From Lactobacillus apis (GTDB lineage Bacteria > Bacillota > Bacilli > Lactobacillales > Lactobacillaceae), in contig NZ_PDKP01000001.1 of the NCBI RefSeq assembly GCF_002837055.1, positions 63,857 to 119,133 of the forward strand: a DNA stretch of 55,277 nucleotides. The letters are read 5' to 3'. Both the position numbers and the translations under genes were made by a program. Under the pieces are notes generated by a model, which was given only the letters and a program-made list of their open reading frames with translations, searched no databases and was not told the DNA's origin. This document shows, piece after piece, positions 27,535-36,706 of the stretch (its first letter is position 1; each line of letters begins with the position of its first letter).

Positions 27535-29112
27535 TTGTCAAATACAACTACAAGTTTACAGCAAGGACTTTTCAGTGCGGCAGATTCATTGCGATCGAAG
27601 ATGGATGCGAGTCAATATAAAAATTATTTATTAGGCACTGTCTTTTATAAATATTTATCTGATCACATGCTTTACAACGTTTTGGAATTATTATCTGATG
27701 AACCTGATGGAACACTAGATGAAGCTCAAAAAATTTATGAAGATAATGCTGATGATGCAGAACTAGTTAATGAATTGCGGGTATCATTAGGTTATGTAAT
27801 TGAGCCTGAATATACATACAATAGTATTTTAAAAGCGGTCAACAATCATACTTTTCAGGTCAAGCAATTAGGGGATGCTTTTAATAAACTAGAAAGCTCT
27901 GACCAAGACTTTGAAGGGTTATTTGATGATTATGATTTGTATTCTAAGAGTTTAGGAAGCACAGCGCAAAAAAGAACAGATACTATAGCTGGAGTTATTC
28001 AAGCAATTGGCAAAATAGAATTGGTCAAAACTTCAGGCGATAGTCTGGGCGATGCTTATGAATATTTGATTAGTCAGTTTGCTTCAGAATCTGGTAAAAA
28101 AGCGGGTGAATTTTATACACCTCAACAAGTTTCTGAGCTATTAACCCGTTTAACTTTGGTAGGCAAAGATTATTCAGCAGGAATGACAGTTTATGATCCT
28201 GCTATGGGATCTGGGTCTCTGCTCTTAAACTTTAAAAAATATGGTTCAGCTCACGACCGAGTTACTTACTATGGGCAAGAAATTAATACTTCTACGTATA
28301 ACTTGGCCAAAATGAACTTAATCTTGCACAACATTGACCAAGCAAACAGGCATTTGCGTAATGGCGATACCTTGGACGAAGATTGGCCAGCAGAGGAAGC
28401 CAATAACTTTGATGCAGTTGTTATGAATCCACCGTATTCATTAAAATGGTCAGCAAACAAGGGCTTTTTTGATGATCCTCGTTTCTCTCCGTACGGAGTT
28501 TTGCCTCCTAAGTCGAAAGCAGACTATGCTTTTTTACTTCATGGTTATTACCATCTAAAGCACAGTGGTGTAATGTCCATTGTTTTACCTCACGGTGTTC
28601 TTTTCCGTGGCGGTGCTGAAGGTAAAATCAGACAAAAGCTGCTTGAAAATGGTGCTATTGATGCAATTATTGGTCTGCCAGCAAATCTGTTTTATAGTAC
28701 TGGCATTCCAACAGTGATTGTCGTACTTAAAAAAAATAAGCAAGATCGTGATGTCATGTTTATTGATGCTTCTAAAGGTTTTGAAAAGGTTAAAACGCAA
28801 AACAAATTGCGTGAAGAAGATATAAATCGGATTTTAACTACTTATTCTGCACGTCAAGATGTTGAAAAATATGCTCATTTGGCAAAATTTGATGAGATCA
28901 AAGAAAATGATTTTAATCTAAATATTCCGCGTTATGTTGATACTTTTGAAGAAGAACCACCAGTTGATGTGCAAAAACTAGTTGCAGATATGGCTAACAT
29001 TACAAAAGAACAAAAAGAAACAACTGATGAAATTAAGCATTCTTTGGATGAATTGGTTGGTACTGATTCGGATACTCAAAAAATACTAGATCGGTTAAAA
29101 GATATTTTATAG
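27535..29112 (+). CDS. hsdM: Type I restriction-modification DNA methyltransferase subunit
   Basis: 525 residues. N-terminal HsdM helical domain (about 1-165), then the N6-adenine MTase with SAM motif I VYDPAMGSGSLLL (about 217-229) and catalytic motif IV NPPYS (about 298-302). TTG start 8 bp after AAAGGAG. First gene of an M-S-R operon. With HsdS it methylates adenines in a bipartite target and protects host DNA. Length and motifs are intact. Confidence 0.97.
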   Translation: MSNTTTSLQQGLFSAADSLRSKMDASQYKNYLLGTVFYKYLSDHMLYNVLELLSDEPDGTLDEAQKIYEDNADDAELVNELRVSLGYVIEPEYTYNSILKAVNNHTFQVKQLGDAFNKLESSDQDFEGLFDDYDLYSKSLGSTAQKRTDTIAGVIQAIGKIELVKTSGDSLGDAYEYLISQFASESGKKAGEFYTPQQVSELLTRLTLVGKDYSAGMTVYDPAMGSGSLLLNFKKYGSAHDRVTYYGQEINTSTYNLAKMNLILHNIDQANRHLRNGDTLDEDWPAEEANNFDAVVMNPPYSLKWSANKGFFDDPRFSPYGVLPPKSKADYAFLLHGYYHLKHSGVMSIVLPHGVLFRGGAEGKIRQKLLENGAIDAIIGLPANLFYSTGIPTVIVVLKKNKQDRDVMFIDASKGFEKVKTQNKLREEDINRILTTYSARQDVEKYAHLAKFDEIKENDFNLNIPRYVDTFEEEPPVDVQKLVADMANITKEQKETTDEIKHSLDELVGTDSDTQKILDRLKDIL

Positions 29113-29132
29113 TTTTAAATAGGTTTGAATAA

Positions 29133-30302
29133 ATGAATAATATTAAATTTTTACCTAATATCAGGTTTAGAAAATTTGAAAAAAGATGGAAAACCGAAAA
29201 ATTGGAGGAATTAGGCAACACTTTTCCTAGTTTATCTGGTAAATCCAAAAAAGATTTTGGGCACGGAAATGCAAAGTATATAACTTATATGAATGTATTT
29301 ACTAATCCAATTGCATCCATGTCAGGAACAGAAGCTATTGAAATAGATAAAAAACAAAATTCTGTTAAGTATGGGGATGTATTGTTTACTATGTCATCTG
29401 AAACACCAGAAGAAGTTGGTATGTCAAGCGTATGGGAATACCATGCAAAAAATGTATATCTAAATAGTTTTTCATTCGGATTTAGGCCCAATTCTGAATT
29501 TGACTTAAATTTCCTTGCATTTCTGTTAAGGTCTCAAGGTGTTAGAAGACAAATAGTGATATTAGCACAAGGCATTTCTAGATTTAATATTTCAAAAGTT
29601 AAAATGATGGGTATTAATGTTACTTTTCCCACTAATCTTTTTGAACAACAAAAAATCGGTGACTTTTTTAGTAAGTTAGATAAGCTACTTGATTTGCAGC
29701 AGCAAAAGATTGACAAGTTGGAGCTGCTAAAAAAGGCTTTGTTGCAAAAACTATTTCCTAAGCATGATGCCAAAATACCTGAATTGCGATTTAAAGGTTG
29801 CGATGGTGAGTGGGAAGATTGTCTTGTTGGTAATCTGTTAGAAGTTGTTCCAAATAAAGAATATATAACAGAAGCTTCAAAAAAGGGTCTAAATCCAGTT
29901 ATTCAACAGGGTGAAAAACCCATTTTGGGTTTTTCTAACAAAACACCATACAAAGAGTATAAAAAAGTAGTACTTTTTGGAGACCATACTGTGTCTTTAT
30001 ACAAACCGGAAAGTCCTTTTTTAATTGCTACTGACGGAATAAAAATATTATACGTAAAAGACTGGAATGGACACTTTTTGTTTGCCTTTTTACAAAAATA
30101 TAAGCCTGATTCAGAAGGATACAAACGACACTTTTCAATTCTTAAAAGTAAAAAAGCAAAATTTACGATAATAGATGAAGAGCAACAAAAGATCGGCAAC
30201 CTCCTATCTAAGGTTGACCAATTAATCGAATTAGAAAATAAGAAATTACAAAATTTTCAACAAGTTAAAAAGTGTCTTTTACAAAATATGTTTGTTGAAT
30301 AA
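29133..30302 (+). CDS. hsdS: Type I restriction-modification specificity subunit
   Basis: 389 residues with the usual pseudo-twofold plan: TRD1 (about 10-165), a conserved helical spacer FFSKLDKLLDLQQQKIDKL (about 182-200), TRD2 (about 215-350) and a second helix NLLSKVDQLIELENKKL. The two TRDs read the two halves of the DNA target. It lies 20 bp after hsdM and 18 bp before hsdR. The TRDs are richer in ATA and AGA codons than hsdM and hsdR, as expected for modules exchanged between strains. No second hsdS copy or inverted hsdS fragment lies in the window, so no phase-variable switching is visible here. Confidence 0.95.
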   Translation: MNNIKFLPNIRFRKFEKRWKTEKLEELGNTFPSLSGKSKKDFGHGNAKYITYMNVFTNPIASMSGTEAIEIDKKQNSVKYGDVLFTMSSETPEEVGMSSVWEYHAKNVYLNSFSFGFRPNSEFDLNFLAFLLRSQGVRRQIVILAQGISRFNISKVKMMGINVTFPTNLFEQQKIGDFFSKLDKLLDLQQQKIDKLELLKKALLQKLFPKHDAKIPELRFKGCDGEWEDCLVGNLLEVVPNKEYITEASKKGLNPVIQQGEKPILGFSNKTPYKEYKKVVLFGDHTVSLYKPESPFLIATDGIKILYVKDWNGHFLFAFLQKYKPDSEGYKRHFSILKSKKAKFTIIDEEQQKIGNLLSKVDQLIELENKKLQNFQQVKKCLLQNMFVE

Positions 30303-30320
30303 CAGGGAAAGGAGATAAGG

Positions 30321-33300
30321 ATGGCAGTAACCAAAGTTAAAGAAGCCCAAATGGAAAAAACTTTAATTGATCATTTAACTAAAGAAGCTAATCAATGGCG
30401 TTTACGTGAAGATTTAAAAACCATTCCGCAATTATGGGCTAACTTTTTCCAGATTCTTGAAGATAATAATCGCGATCAACTTCATGACGTTCCACTGACA
30501 CAAAATGAAAAAGAAACCATTCGTACGCAAATAACTAAGCCTAATTTTTACCAAGCTGCTAAGTTTTTGGCTGGTGCTAACAGGCAGGTTAGGCATCACT
30601 TAAAGCGTGATGATTCTTCTTTGCCAGATGCTGATTTATTAATTTTAGATAATACCAATATTGCCGGTGGAACTTCCGTTTATGAAGTTGTTCATCAAGT
30701 AGAAGTTAATAAGTCGAGCTTGTCACCGCTTGATCAAGATAGGCGCTTTGATGTTACTCTCCTGATTAATGGGTTACCTTTAATTCATATTGAATTGAAG
30801 ACACCGAATTTTCCCTTTATGGATGCGTTTCGCCAAATACAAAAGTATATAGACGAAGATAAATTTGGTGATATCTATAACTTTGTAGAAATGTTTGTTG
30901 TTACTAATGGTACCAATACTCAGTATATTGCTGCTGGGCAAAATTTACGCCCTAATTTTTTGATTTCTTGGATTGATCATGACAGACAGCAAGTTAATAA
31001 TTACTTGGATTTTGCGCATGAAGTCCTGTCAATTCCGATGGCACATCACATGATTGCTGACTATACAGTTTTAGATGATAATGCCCAAAGAATTATCCTT
31101 TTGCGCCCGTATCAAATTCAAGCAATACAAGCAATTTTTAAAGAATCGCGTAAGGGAAAGTCTGGCTTTATTTGGCACGCTACAGGTTCGGGTAAAACTT
31201 TAACCTCGTATAAAGTTGCCCGTAATTTATTACAAATACCTGCTATTGATAAGACAATCTTTCTAATAGATCGCAAAGATTTGGATATGCAAACTGTTAC
31301 TGCATTTCAAACTTATGCAAATAATGACACTATTGATGTAGATGAAACCGCGAATAGTTTTGAATTGGCTAGGCAATTGGGTGATGGCAACCGCAATGTG
31401 ATTGTAACTACCAGACAGAAACTGCAAACTATTTTTAAGCGAATGGAAAGTTCAACTGAAATTGCTAAGAAATATGAAAAACTAAAAGACTTACGATTAG
31501 CTTTTATTGTTGATGAATGTCATCGAGCAGTTACGCCAGCTCAGAAAAGGGAACTTGATAGATTTTTTAATCGTCAACCATTGTGGTATGGCTTTACTGG
31601 GACGCCTATTTTTGCAGAAAATGCACGGTCTGAAAACGGACAAGATGCTCGTACCACTGAGCAACTTTATGGTCCGATTTTACACAAATATACGATCGAA
31701 GACGCAATTCATGATAAAAAAGTATTAGGTTTTAAAATTGATAATGAAGGTAGTTCGAATCAAACAGATAACGATCAGATTTATCTCGCAGATGCTCACA
31801 TGAAAGCAGTTGTTAAACAAGTCTTAGCTTTAGCTTATCGTAAGCAAGGACTTAGCAATGGTCACAGATATTCTGCACTGTTTTCAACATCTTCTATTAA
31901 ACAAGCGCAGAAGTACTATCACTTGTTTAAAGAGGCAATTGTCCATGGTGAAGTTCCTAATCGTATTCAAAAGGTGGCACCAGATTTTCCTCGAATAGCT
32001 ATTACATATTCAATTTCTCAAAACGAGGAAGAATCAATTGCCAATCAGGCAGAAATGAAGCAAGCTCTAGATGACTACAATAAAATGTTTAATACACATT
32101 TTTCTATGTCAGAGCTTGGAAGTTATAACCGCAATGTCAATGATCGACTTGCATGTAAAAACAAAATGTATCAAACACGAGATCAACAGCTTGATATTGT
32201 GATCGTAGTTGATCGTTTATTGACAGGATTTGATGCTCCGAAATTGTCCACGTTATATCTTGATCGTCCACCAATGAATGCTCAAAATCTAATACAAGCT
32301 TTCTCAAGAACAAACCGTATTTATGATGATGGTAAAAAATGGGGCCAAATTGTAACTTTTCAATATCCGGATCAATATAGTGAAGCGATAGATAACGCAT
32401 TAACACTTTATGCTAATGGTGGTAGTGATGGTGTTCTTGCTCCAGACTGGAATACATCACGGCAACGTTATGTACAGGCACGTAAGAAACTGGACAAATA
32501 TGTTAATAACCCCCAGATATTGGACACCATCATTGATGCGCCTAAAAAAGACCAGAAGGAATTTATTAAAGCCTTTCAAAAATATGATCAGGCTCTTGCT
32601 GCTATTAAGACCTATGATGAGTTAGATAAACAAGATAAACTTCCTGTTTCAGAACAAATTAATATTAATGATATTTCTCCTGAAATAGAAAGTACTTTAG
32701 AAGGCGTGTACCAAAATGTTATTGCTGCGTTAAAAGCAGATAATAAAAATGAAGGGGATCCTGTAGACCTTGATATTGACGAAGATTATGAGCTTGAATC
32801 TATTCACATTAAAGAAGTAGATGAACACTATATTATGTCGCTTATTCAAGATTATATTTCAACAGCTAATCAGCAGGTAAGTGCATCACAAAAATCTGAA
32901 GATCAAAATGAAACCACACAAGTTGTCGACTATATCGACCAATATGCCAAAACTAATGAGTCACGGGCAAACCAAATTCGTTCTATTTGGCAAGATGTTC
33001 AAGATAACCCTCAAAAGTATATGGATCAAAAAGTTGAAGATGTGTTGGCAAATTCTATAAAGCAAAAAAATGAAAAAATCTTAGGCGAGCTAGCGGACGA
33101 TTTCGGACTCGACTATGACAATTTGAACTATGTTGTTAACAATTTTAAACCAGACGAAGCTAATCCAAAGGGAATGGGAGATTTAGTAAGTAAGAGATAC
33201 TTTGATAGGTATAAAGAGAACCATCCTGATAGTAAGTGGAAAAATTGGCTCAGCTGGAAAACTGAGGTACGCGAAAAAGTTAAGGTAATCTATAATACCA

Positions 33301-33329
33301 AGATCAAGCCGTTAGAATCTGAAGACTGA
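30321..33329 (+). CDS. hsdR: Type I restriction endonuclease subunit
   Basis: 1002 residues. The PD-(D/E)XK nuclease is in the N-terminal part with IHIELKTPN (about 155-163). The SF2 translocase motor follows: Walker A HATGSGKTLT (about 286-295), DECHR (about 397), GFTGTPIF (motif III) and QAFSRTNRI (motif VI). A C-terminal helical domain contacts HsdM. It cuts unmethylated DNA after ATP-driven translocation. GGAAAGGAG ribosome site before the ATG. All key residues are present, so the system looks functional. Confidence 0.97.
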   Translation: MAVTKVKEAQMEKTLIDHLTKEANQWRLREDLKTIPQLWANFFQILEDNNRDQLHDVPLTQNEKETIRTQITKPNFYQAAKFLAGANRQVRHHLKRDDSSLPDADLLILDNTNIAGGTSVYEVVHQVEVNKSSLSPLDQDRRFDVTLLINGLPLIHIELKTPNFPFMDAFRQIQKYIDEDKFGDIYNFVEMFVVTNGTNTQYIAAGQNLRPNFLISWIDHDRQQVNNYLDFAHEVLSIPMAHHMIADYTVLDDNAQRIILLRPYQIQAIQAIFKESRKGKSGFIWHATGSGKTLTSYKVARNLLQIPAIDKTIFLIDRKDLDMQTVTAFQTYANNDTIDVDETANSFELARQLGDGNRNVIVTTRQKLQTIFKRMESSTEIAKKYEKLKDLRLAFIVDECHRAVTPAQKRELDRFFNRQPLWYGFTGTPIFAENARSENGQDARTTEQLYGPILHKYTIEDAIHDKKVLGFKIDNEGSSNQTDNDQIYLADAHMKAVVKQVLALAYRKQGLSNGHRYSALFSTSSIKQAQKYYHLFKEAIVHGEVPNRIQKVAPDFPRIAITYSISQNEEESIANQAEMKQALDDYNKMFNTHFSMSELGSYNRNVNDRLACKNKMYQTRDQQLDIVIVVDRLLTGFDAPKLSTLYLDRPPMNAQNLIQAFSRTNRIYDDGKKWGQIVTFQYPDQYSEAIDNALTLYANGGSDGVLAPDWNTSRQRYVQARKKLDKYVNNPQILDTIIDAPKKDQKEFIKAFQKYDQALAAIKTYDELDKQDKLPVSEQININDISPEIESTLEGVYQNVIAALKADNKNEGDPVDLDIDEDYELESIHIKEVDEHYIMSLIQDYISTANQQVSASQKSEDQNETTQVVDYIDQYAKTNESRANQIRSIWQDVQDNPQKYMDQKVEDVLANSIKQKNEKILGELADDFGLDYDNLNYVVNNFKPDEANPKGMGDLVSKRYFDRYKENHPDSKWKNWLSWKTEVREKVKVIYNTKIKPLESED

Positions 33330-33389
33330 TCAATTAATAAACTAGTATGGTTTTAAAAAAAGCGTTTTCTATAAAAATGAATGTATTTT

Positions 33390-33425
33390 AAGCATCAGGC
33401 TATCGATTTCCTGGTGCTTTTTACT
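33390..33425 (+). terminator. Terminator of the hsdMSR operon
   Basis: AGCATCAGG and CCTGGTGCT (one G-U pair) followed by TTTTT. The left arm plus loop AAGCATCAGGCTAT is repeated in the terminator after mrr. Confidence 0.75.
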
Positions 33426-33456
33426 TAATTAGTATATTCTTTCATACAAAGTCTAT

Positions 33457-33485
33457 TTGAGTATATATAGATTTCAAATTATAAT
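33457..33485 (+). promoter_or_regulatory. Promoter of the mrr gene
   Basis: TTGAGT (33457-33462) and perfect TATAAT (33480-33485) with a 17-bp spacer, 35 bp before the mrr ATG. It shows that mrr is transcribed independently of hsdMSR. Confidence 0.7.
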
Positions 33486-33519
33486 AAGAATTGTTATCTA
33501 AGTGAGAGGAACAAAACGA

Positions 33520-34407
33520 ATGGCCAATCAACAAATTAATAATGAAAATGCGGCAATGAAAGAAGTTTTGATTGCGATGCATAAGATAGGCGGTCAAGTA
33601 ACGAGGCAAGATATACGTAATGAAATTCGTGATAGTTCCGTTGTCTTCTCTGAAGACGAAGTTGATAAAACTCGCGTTTCACGCAAAACTGGCAAACAGT
33701 ATCATCCATTTTACTATTCAATGAATTTTGCAGTTAAGTATTTGATTTTAACTGGCTTTATAAATACTGAGGACAATCGAGTATTGGAATTGACTGAAAA
33801 AGGACGCAATGTCGACTTGTCTTCTTTTGATGCTGAAAAGGATGTTCGTCCTTTTTTGGAAGATAATAATTCTCAAGAGTTGAAAGAAAAGAGTCTAGCC
33901 GAAGTTGATTCAGCTAAAGATATGAATGATGAAGATACAGATGAAGACCAATGGAGACAAGATCTACTTGACGCTTTAATGAAAATGAATCCCAAAAAGT
34001 TTGAGTTTTTTTGCCGGGGCCTATTAACCAAGATGGAAATTGATGTTGACGATACAATTTGCGTCAATTATGCTTCTGACGGTGGTCTCGATGGCTTTGG
34101 CTATGTTAGGTCAAACGATTACCGTACTACTAGAGTTGCACTCCAGGCAAAAAGATGGCAGGCTAATGTACCAGCTCCCGAAATTGACAAATTTAGAGGT
34201 GCAATGGACAATTATAATGCTGAATTCGGCATTTTCATTACCAATTCTGGCTTTACACGTGGAGCGATTAAAACTGCTCGCCAGGGAACAAGAATTATTA
34301 CGCTTATTGACGGTGAGGAAATTTGTGATTTAGTCGCTAAGTATAATTATTATGTTGAAGCTGTCACAACATATAGATTAAAAGATTTTTATACAGATAA
34401 AGATTAA
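33520..34407 (+). CDS. mrr: Mrr-type (type IV) restriction endonuclease
   Basis: 295 residues. N-terminal winged-helix DNA-binding domain (Mrr_N, about 8-105), an acidic linker, then the Mrr catalytic domain (about 150-285) with DGGLDGFGY and LQAKRW, the D...QxK form of the PD-(D/E)XK site. Mrr enzymes cut DNA carrying foreign methylation. ATG 33520 is chosen over a GTG 18 bp upstream because AGAGGA sits between them as its ribosome site. Own promoter and terminator. The host MTases in this island must make marks that this enzyme ignores. Confidence 0.9.
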   Translation: MANQQINNENAAMKEVLIAMHKIGGQVTRQDIRNEIRDSSVVFSEDEVDKTRVSRKTGKQYHPFYYSMNFAVKYLILTGFINTEDNRVLELTEKGRNVDLSSFDAEKDVRPFLEDNNSQELKEKSLAEVDSAKDMNDEDTDEDQWRQDLLDALMKMNPKKFEFFCRGLLTKMEIDVDDTICVNYASDGGLDGFGYVRSNDYRTTRVALQAKRWQANVPAPEIDKFRGAMDNYNAEFGIFITNSGFTRGAIKTARQGTRIITLIDGEEICDLVAKYNYYVEAVTTYRLKDFYTDKD

Positions 34408-34422
34408 TCCAAAGATAAAAGA

Positions 34423-34458
34423 AAGCATCAGGCTATAGTTAGTCTGGTGTTTTTCTTT
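34423..34458 (+). terminator. Terminator of mrr
   Basis: AGCATCAGGCT and AGTCTGGTGTT form an imperfect stem followed by a T-rich stretch; shares 14 bp with the terminator upstream of mrr. Confidence 0.65.
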
Positions 34459-34603
34459 TCAAAAACCTAGTCTATTTTACTTATTTTGGTAATTATGCTA
34501 ATCTGAATTTTATTAAATCCTTATAAATAAACAGCATTTTTAAGTATAAATTCAGTATTATAGAAAGAAGATAGTGAGGCTATTTTAGCTACTAATAAAC
34601 AAA

Positions 34604-35815
34604 ATGAAGATTAATAATACAATTAAATACTATCTCCACACTGCATTTACTAATCTAAGGTTTTCCAGAATTATTAGCATTTTGTTTGTAGTACAAGTAT
34701 TAAAACTAAGTTTGGTTCAGTTTGCGCTACTAGAATCAATTTTTATGTTTGCACAATTTTTTTCTGAAATACCAAGCGGAGTTTTAGGTGATCTGTTTAA
34801 AAACAAAACTGTTGTTTTGACTGGTTTAGCCGTTTTAATTACAACACCACTATTAACGGTTATGGCAATGTTTTGCCCGAAAAATATTATTTTCCCTTTA
34901 CTTGCTGTTTCTTTTGCATTAGAAGGAGTAGGAAATGCACTGCTGAGTGGTGCGGATGAGGCCTTTTTTTACGAAGGTATTCGCGAAGATGGGGATGAAC
35001 AGCTTTATGGCAAAATACGAGGAAATAGACAGTTAATCGGCTCAATTGTTTTAGGCATTGCAACTGCAGTAGGAGGTACCCTTTTTACTCAAAACGATAA
35101 ATTCCCATACTTGTTTCAATCACTTTTTCTCCTAGGTGCAGTGGCCGTTATTGCTTTAACTAAAGAGTCCAAAAAATTTGAAAACGTAGATCATGATCAC
35201 GAGACTTACACTGATATGCTAAAAAGTATTTTATCAGTTTTTAGGGATATGATTCATTCTTCAGACATTCTGTTTCTCTTTGTAATTATGATTATAGTAA
35301 CTGCGGTCGAAAATGCGATATTTATGCTATTGCCCAATTATATTTCTAAATTAGGTTTTGATGCTTCTGCTAACGGAAGCGTCTTTATGATCTATAGTTT
35401 TGCTGGTGGGTTAGTAGCAGCTCAATCTTACCGATTGGTAAAAATGAAGTTTTCATCTTTAACGGTTTTAATAATTGCCGTTTTACTAGCCGCAACAGGA
35501 CTAGAAATTCAAGGCTCGAAGTATTTGTTTTTACTAGGTGCTGGTTTATTATATATTGTTTTAGACATGCTCGATCCAGTAGTAATGCAAATGTTAAATT
35601 TATGGGTGTCAGATAAATCCAGGGCTACTTTTATTTCTGGACTATCATTCTCTACTAGTTTAGCTACAATGATTATTAATCCAGTTATTGGTGCAGTAAT
35701 TCAAAAATACGGCACAATAAATATGCTCATTGCCGTCTCGTTGATAACGGTCATGATGATTGTAACTGCATATTTATTAATTATGCGGACAAATAAAAAT
35801 CAAAATGAAAAATAA
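34604..35815 (+). CDS. MFS transporter
   Basis: 403 residues with about twelve membrane helices. The loop after helix 2, SGVLGDLFKNKTVVLTG, matches the MFS motif A position (G-x-x-x-D...R/K). It resembles drug/metabolite efflux permeases. Substrate unknown. The ribosome site is weak: GAGG lies about 25 bp before the ATG, so initiation may be poor or the start slightly different. It stands alone between mrr and the prolyl-tRNA editing gene. Confidence 0.85.
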   Translation: MKINNTIKYYLHTAFTNLRFSRIISILFVVQVLKLSLVQFALLESIFMFAQFFSEIPSGVLGDLFKNKTVVLTGLAVLITTPLLTVMAMFCPKNIIFPLLAVSFALEGVGNALLSGADEAFFYEGIREDGDEQLYGKIRGNRQLIGSIVLGIATAVGGTLFTQNDKFPYLFQSLFLLGAVAVIALTKESKKFENVDHDHETYTDMLKSILSVFRDMIHSSDILFLFVIMIIVTAVENAIFMLLPNYISKLGFDASANGSVFMIYSFAGGLVAAQSYRLVKMKFSSLTVLIIAVLLAATGLEIQGSKYLFLLGAGLLYIVLDMLDPVVMQMLNLWVSDKSRATFISGLSFSTSLATMIINPVIGAVIQKYGTINMLIAVSLITVMMIVTAYLLIMRTNKNQNEK

Positions 35816-35836
35816 TAGATTTTTGAGGTTTTCTAA

Positions 35837-36322
35837 ATGAACAAAAAAGAAACTTTACAATATCTTGATCAATTGGGAATCGAATATGAGATAGTTGAGC
35901 ACCAAGCCGTTTTTAATATGGCAGAAATGGAAGAAATTTCTCTTCCTCATCCTGAGTCAGACGCTAAGAACTTGTTCGTGCGAGATGATAAAAAGCGCAA
36001 GTATTACCTGCTGACCGTAAAGGGTGATAAGCGAGTAAACTTAGCTGATTTTCGCAAGCAAAATGATACCAGAAGGCTTAGTCTTGCCTCACCAGCTGAC
36101 TTAAAAGAAAAACTTGATTTGACTCCAGGTTCAGTTACACCTTTAGGTTTGTTAAATGATCAAAAGCATGAAGTATCATTTTATTTGGATGAGTACTTTG
36201 CAGACCAGCCTAGAATTGCCGTTCATCCTAATGACAATACTGCAACGATTTGGTTAAATCCCCAGGACTTGCTTGCAGTGGTTAAAAAGCAAGGAAATCC
36301 AATTAAAGTAGTGGAAATGTAA
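35837..36322 (+). CDS. YbaK/PrdX-type prolyl-tRNA editing protein
   Basis: 161 residues of the YbaK/ProX family, trans-editing enzymes that hydrolyse mischarged tRNA such as Ala-tRNA(Pro). Hallmarks: IEYEIVEHQAVFNMAEM near the N-terminus, NLFVRDDKKRKYYLLTVKGD with the conserved lysine region, and LTPGSVTPLGLLND. It follows the MFS gene by 21 bp with a GAGG ribosome site, and may be co-transcribed with it. High confidence in family; exact tRNA specificity inferred. Confidence 0.9.
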   Translation: MNKKETLQYLDQLGIEYEIVEHQAVFNMAEMEEISLPHPESDAKNLFVRDDKKRKYYLLTVKGDKRVNLADFRKQNDTRRLSLASPADLKEKLDLTPGSVTPLGLLNDQKHEVSFYLDEYFADQPRIAVHPNDNTATIWLNPQDLLAVVKKQGNPIKVVEM

Positions 36323-36383
36323 GAAAACTTACATTAAACAGTGTTTTGGCTAAATAAGCCAACCAATTTTAATTAATGAGCTA

Positions 36384-36412
36384 TTGACACATGCCAATTT
36401 AGATGCTAAATT
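36384..36412 (+). promoter_or_regulatory. Promoter of the T-box/amidohydrolase transcript
   Basis: TTGACA at 36384-36389 and TAAATT at 36407-36412 with a 17-bp spacer, just upstream of the T-box leader. Confidence 0.65.
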
Positions 36413-36429
36413 AAAATATAATTAAATAT

Positions 36430-36690
36430 TTCATCTTGAGAAGCAGAGTAATTCTCTTGGTATCGTGAAAGAGAGCTAGCAGGTGGTGAAAGCTAGCAGA
36501 TAGCAGTTAATGAACATGGGCTTTAATTGATGACTAACGGTGATAGTTAGCCGTTAGCGGCGCTGCAGCCGTTATAAATGCAAGCTATTGATTGATAGCT
36601 AGTGAGTTTTATTACGTGAGTAATAAAAAAATTAAAGGTGGTAACGCGAAGCACTCGTCCTTATATTAGGGATGAGTGCTTTTTTATTTG
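36430..36690 (+). promoter_or_regulatory. T-box riboswitch, probably methionine-tRNA responsive
   Basis: Leader of about 260 nt. Stem I base: TCATC (36431-36435) pairs with GATGA, and AAGC (36441-36444) with GCTT. AGAGTA (5' side) faces TGAACATGGG (36511-36520), the specifier loop; with the usual GAA-N-codon spacing the codon is ATG (36516-36518), Met. The T-box AAAGGTGGTAACGCG (36634-36648) has bulge TGGT (36639-36642), which pairs with ACCA, requiring discriminator A; that fits tRNA-Met and argues against the overlapping His codon CAT, since tRNA-His has C73. The terminator AGCACTC...GAGTGCT plus T run ends at 36686. Confidence 0.88.
36651..36686 (+). terminator. T-box-controlled terminator
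   Basis: GCACTCGTCC and GGGATGAGTGC with T run; competes with the antiterminator formed by the T-box sequence just upstream. Confidence 0.85.
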
Positions 36691-36706
36691 GTTTGGAGGA
36701 TTTCAA

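Noticed and set aside
29133-30302. Phase-variable hsdS switching
   Set aside because: No second or partial hsdS, inverted repeat pair or recombinase gene is present next to the operon in this window.
33390-34436. CRISPR array suggested by repeated AAGCATCAGGCTAT
   Set aside because: Only two copies over 1 kb apart, each part of a terminator; no regular spacers and no cas genes anywhere in the window.
36516-36518. Histidine reading (CAT) of the T-box specifier
   Set aside because: tRNA-His has discriminator C, which would need TGGG in the T-box bulge; the bulge is TGGT, so Met is preferred.
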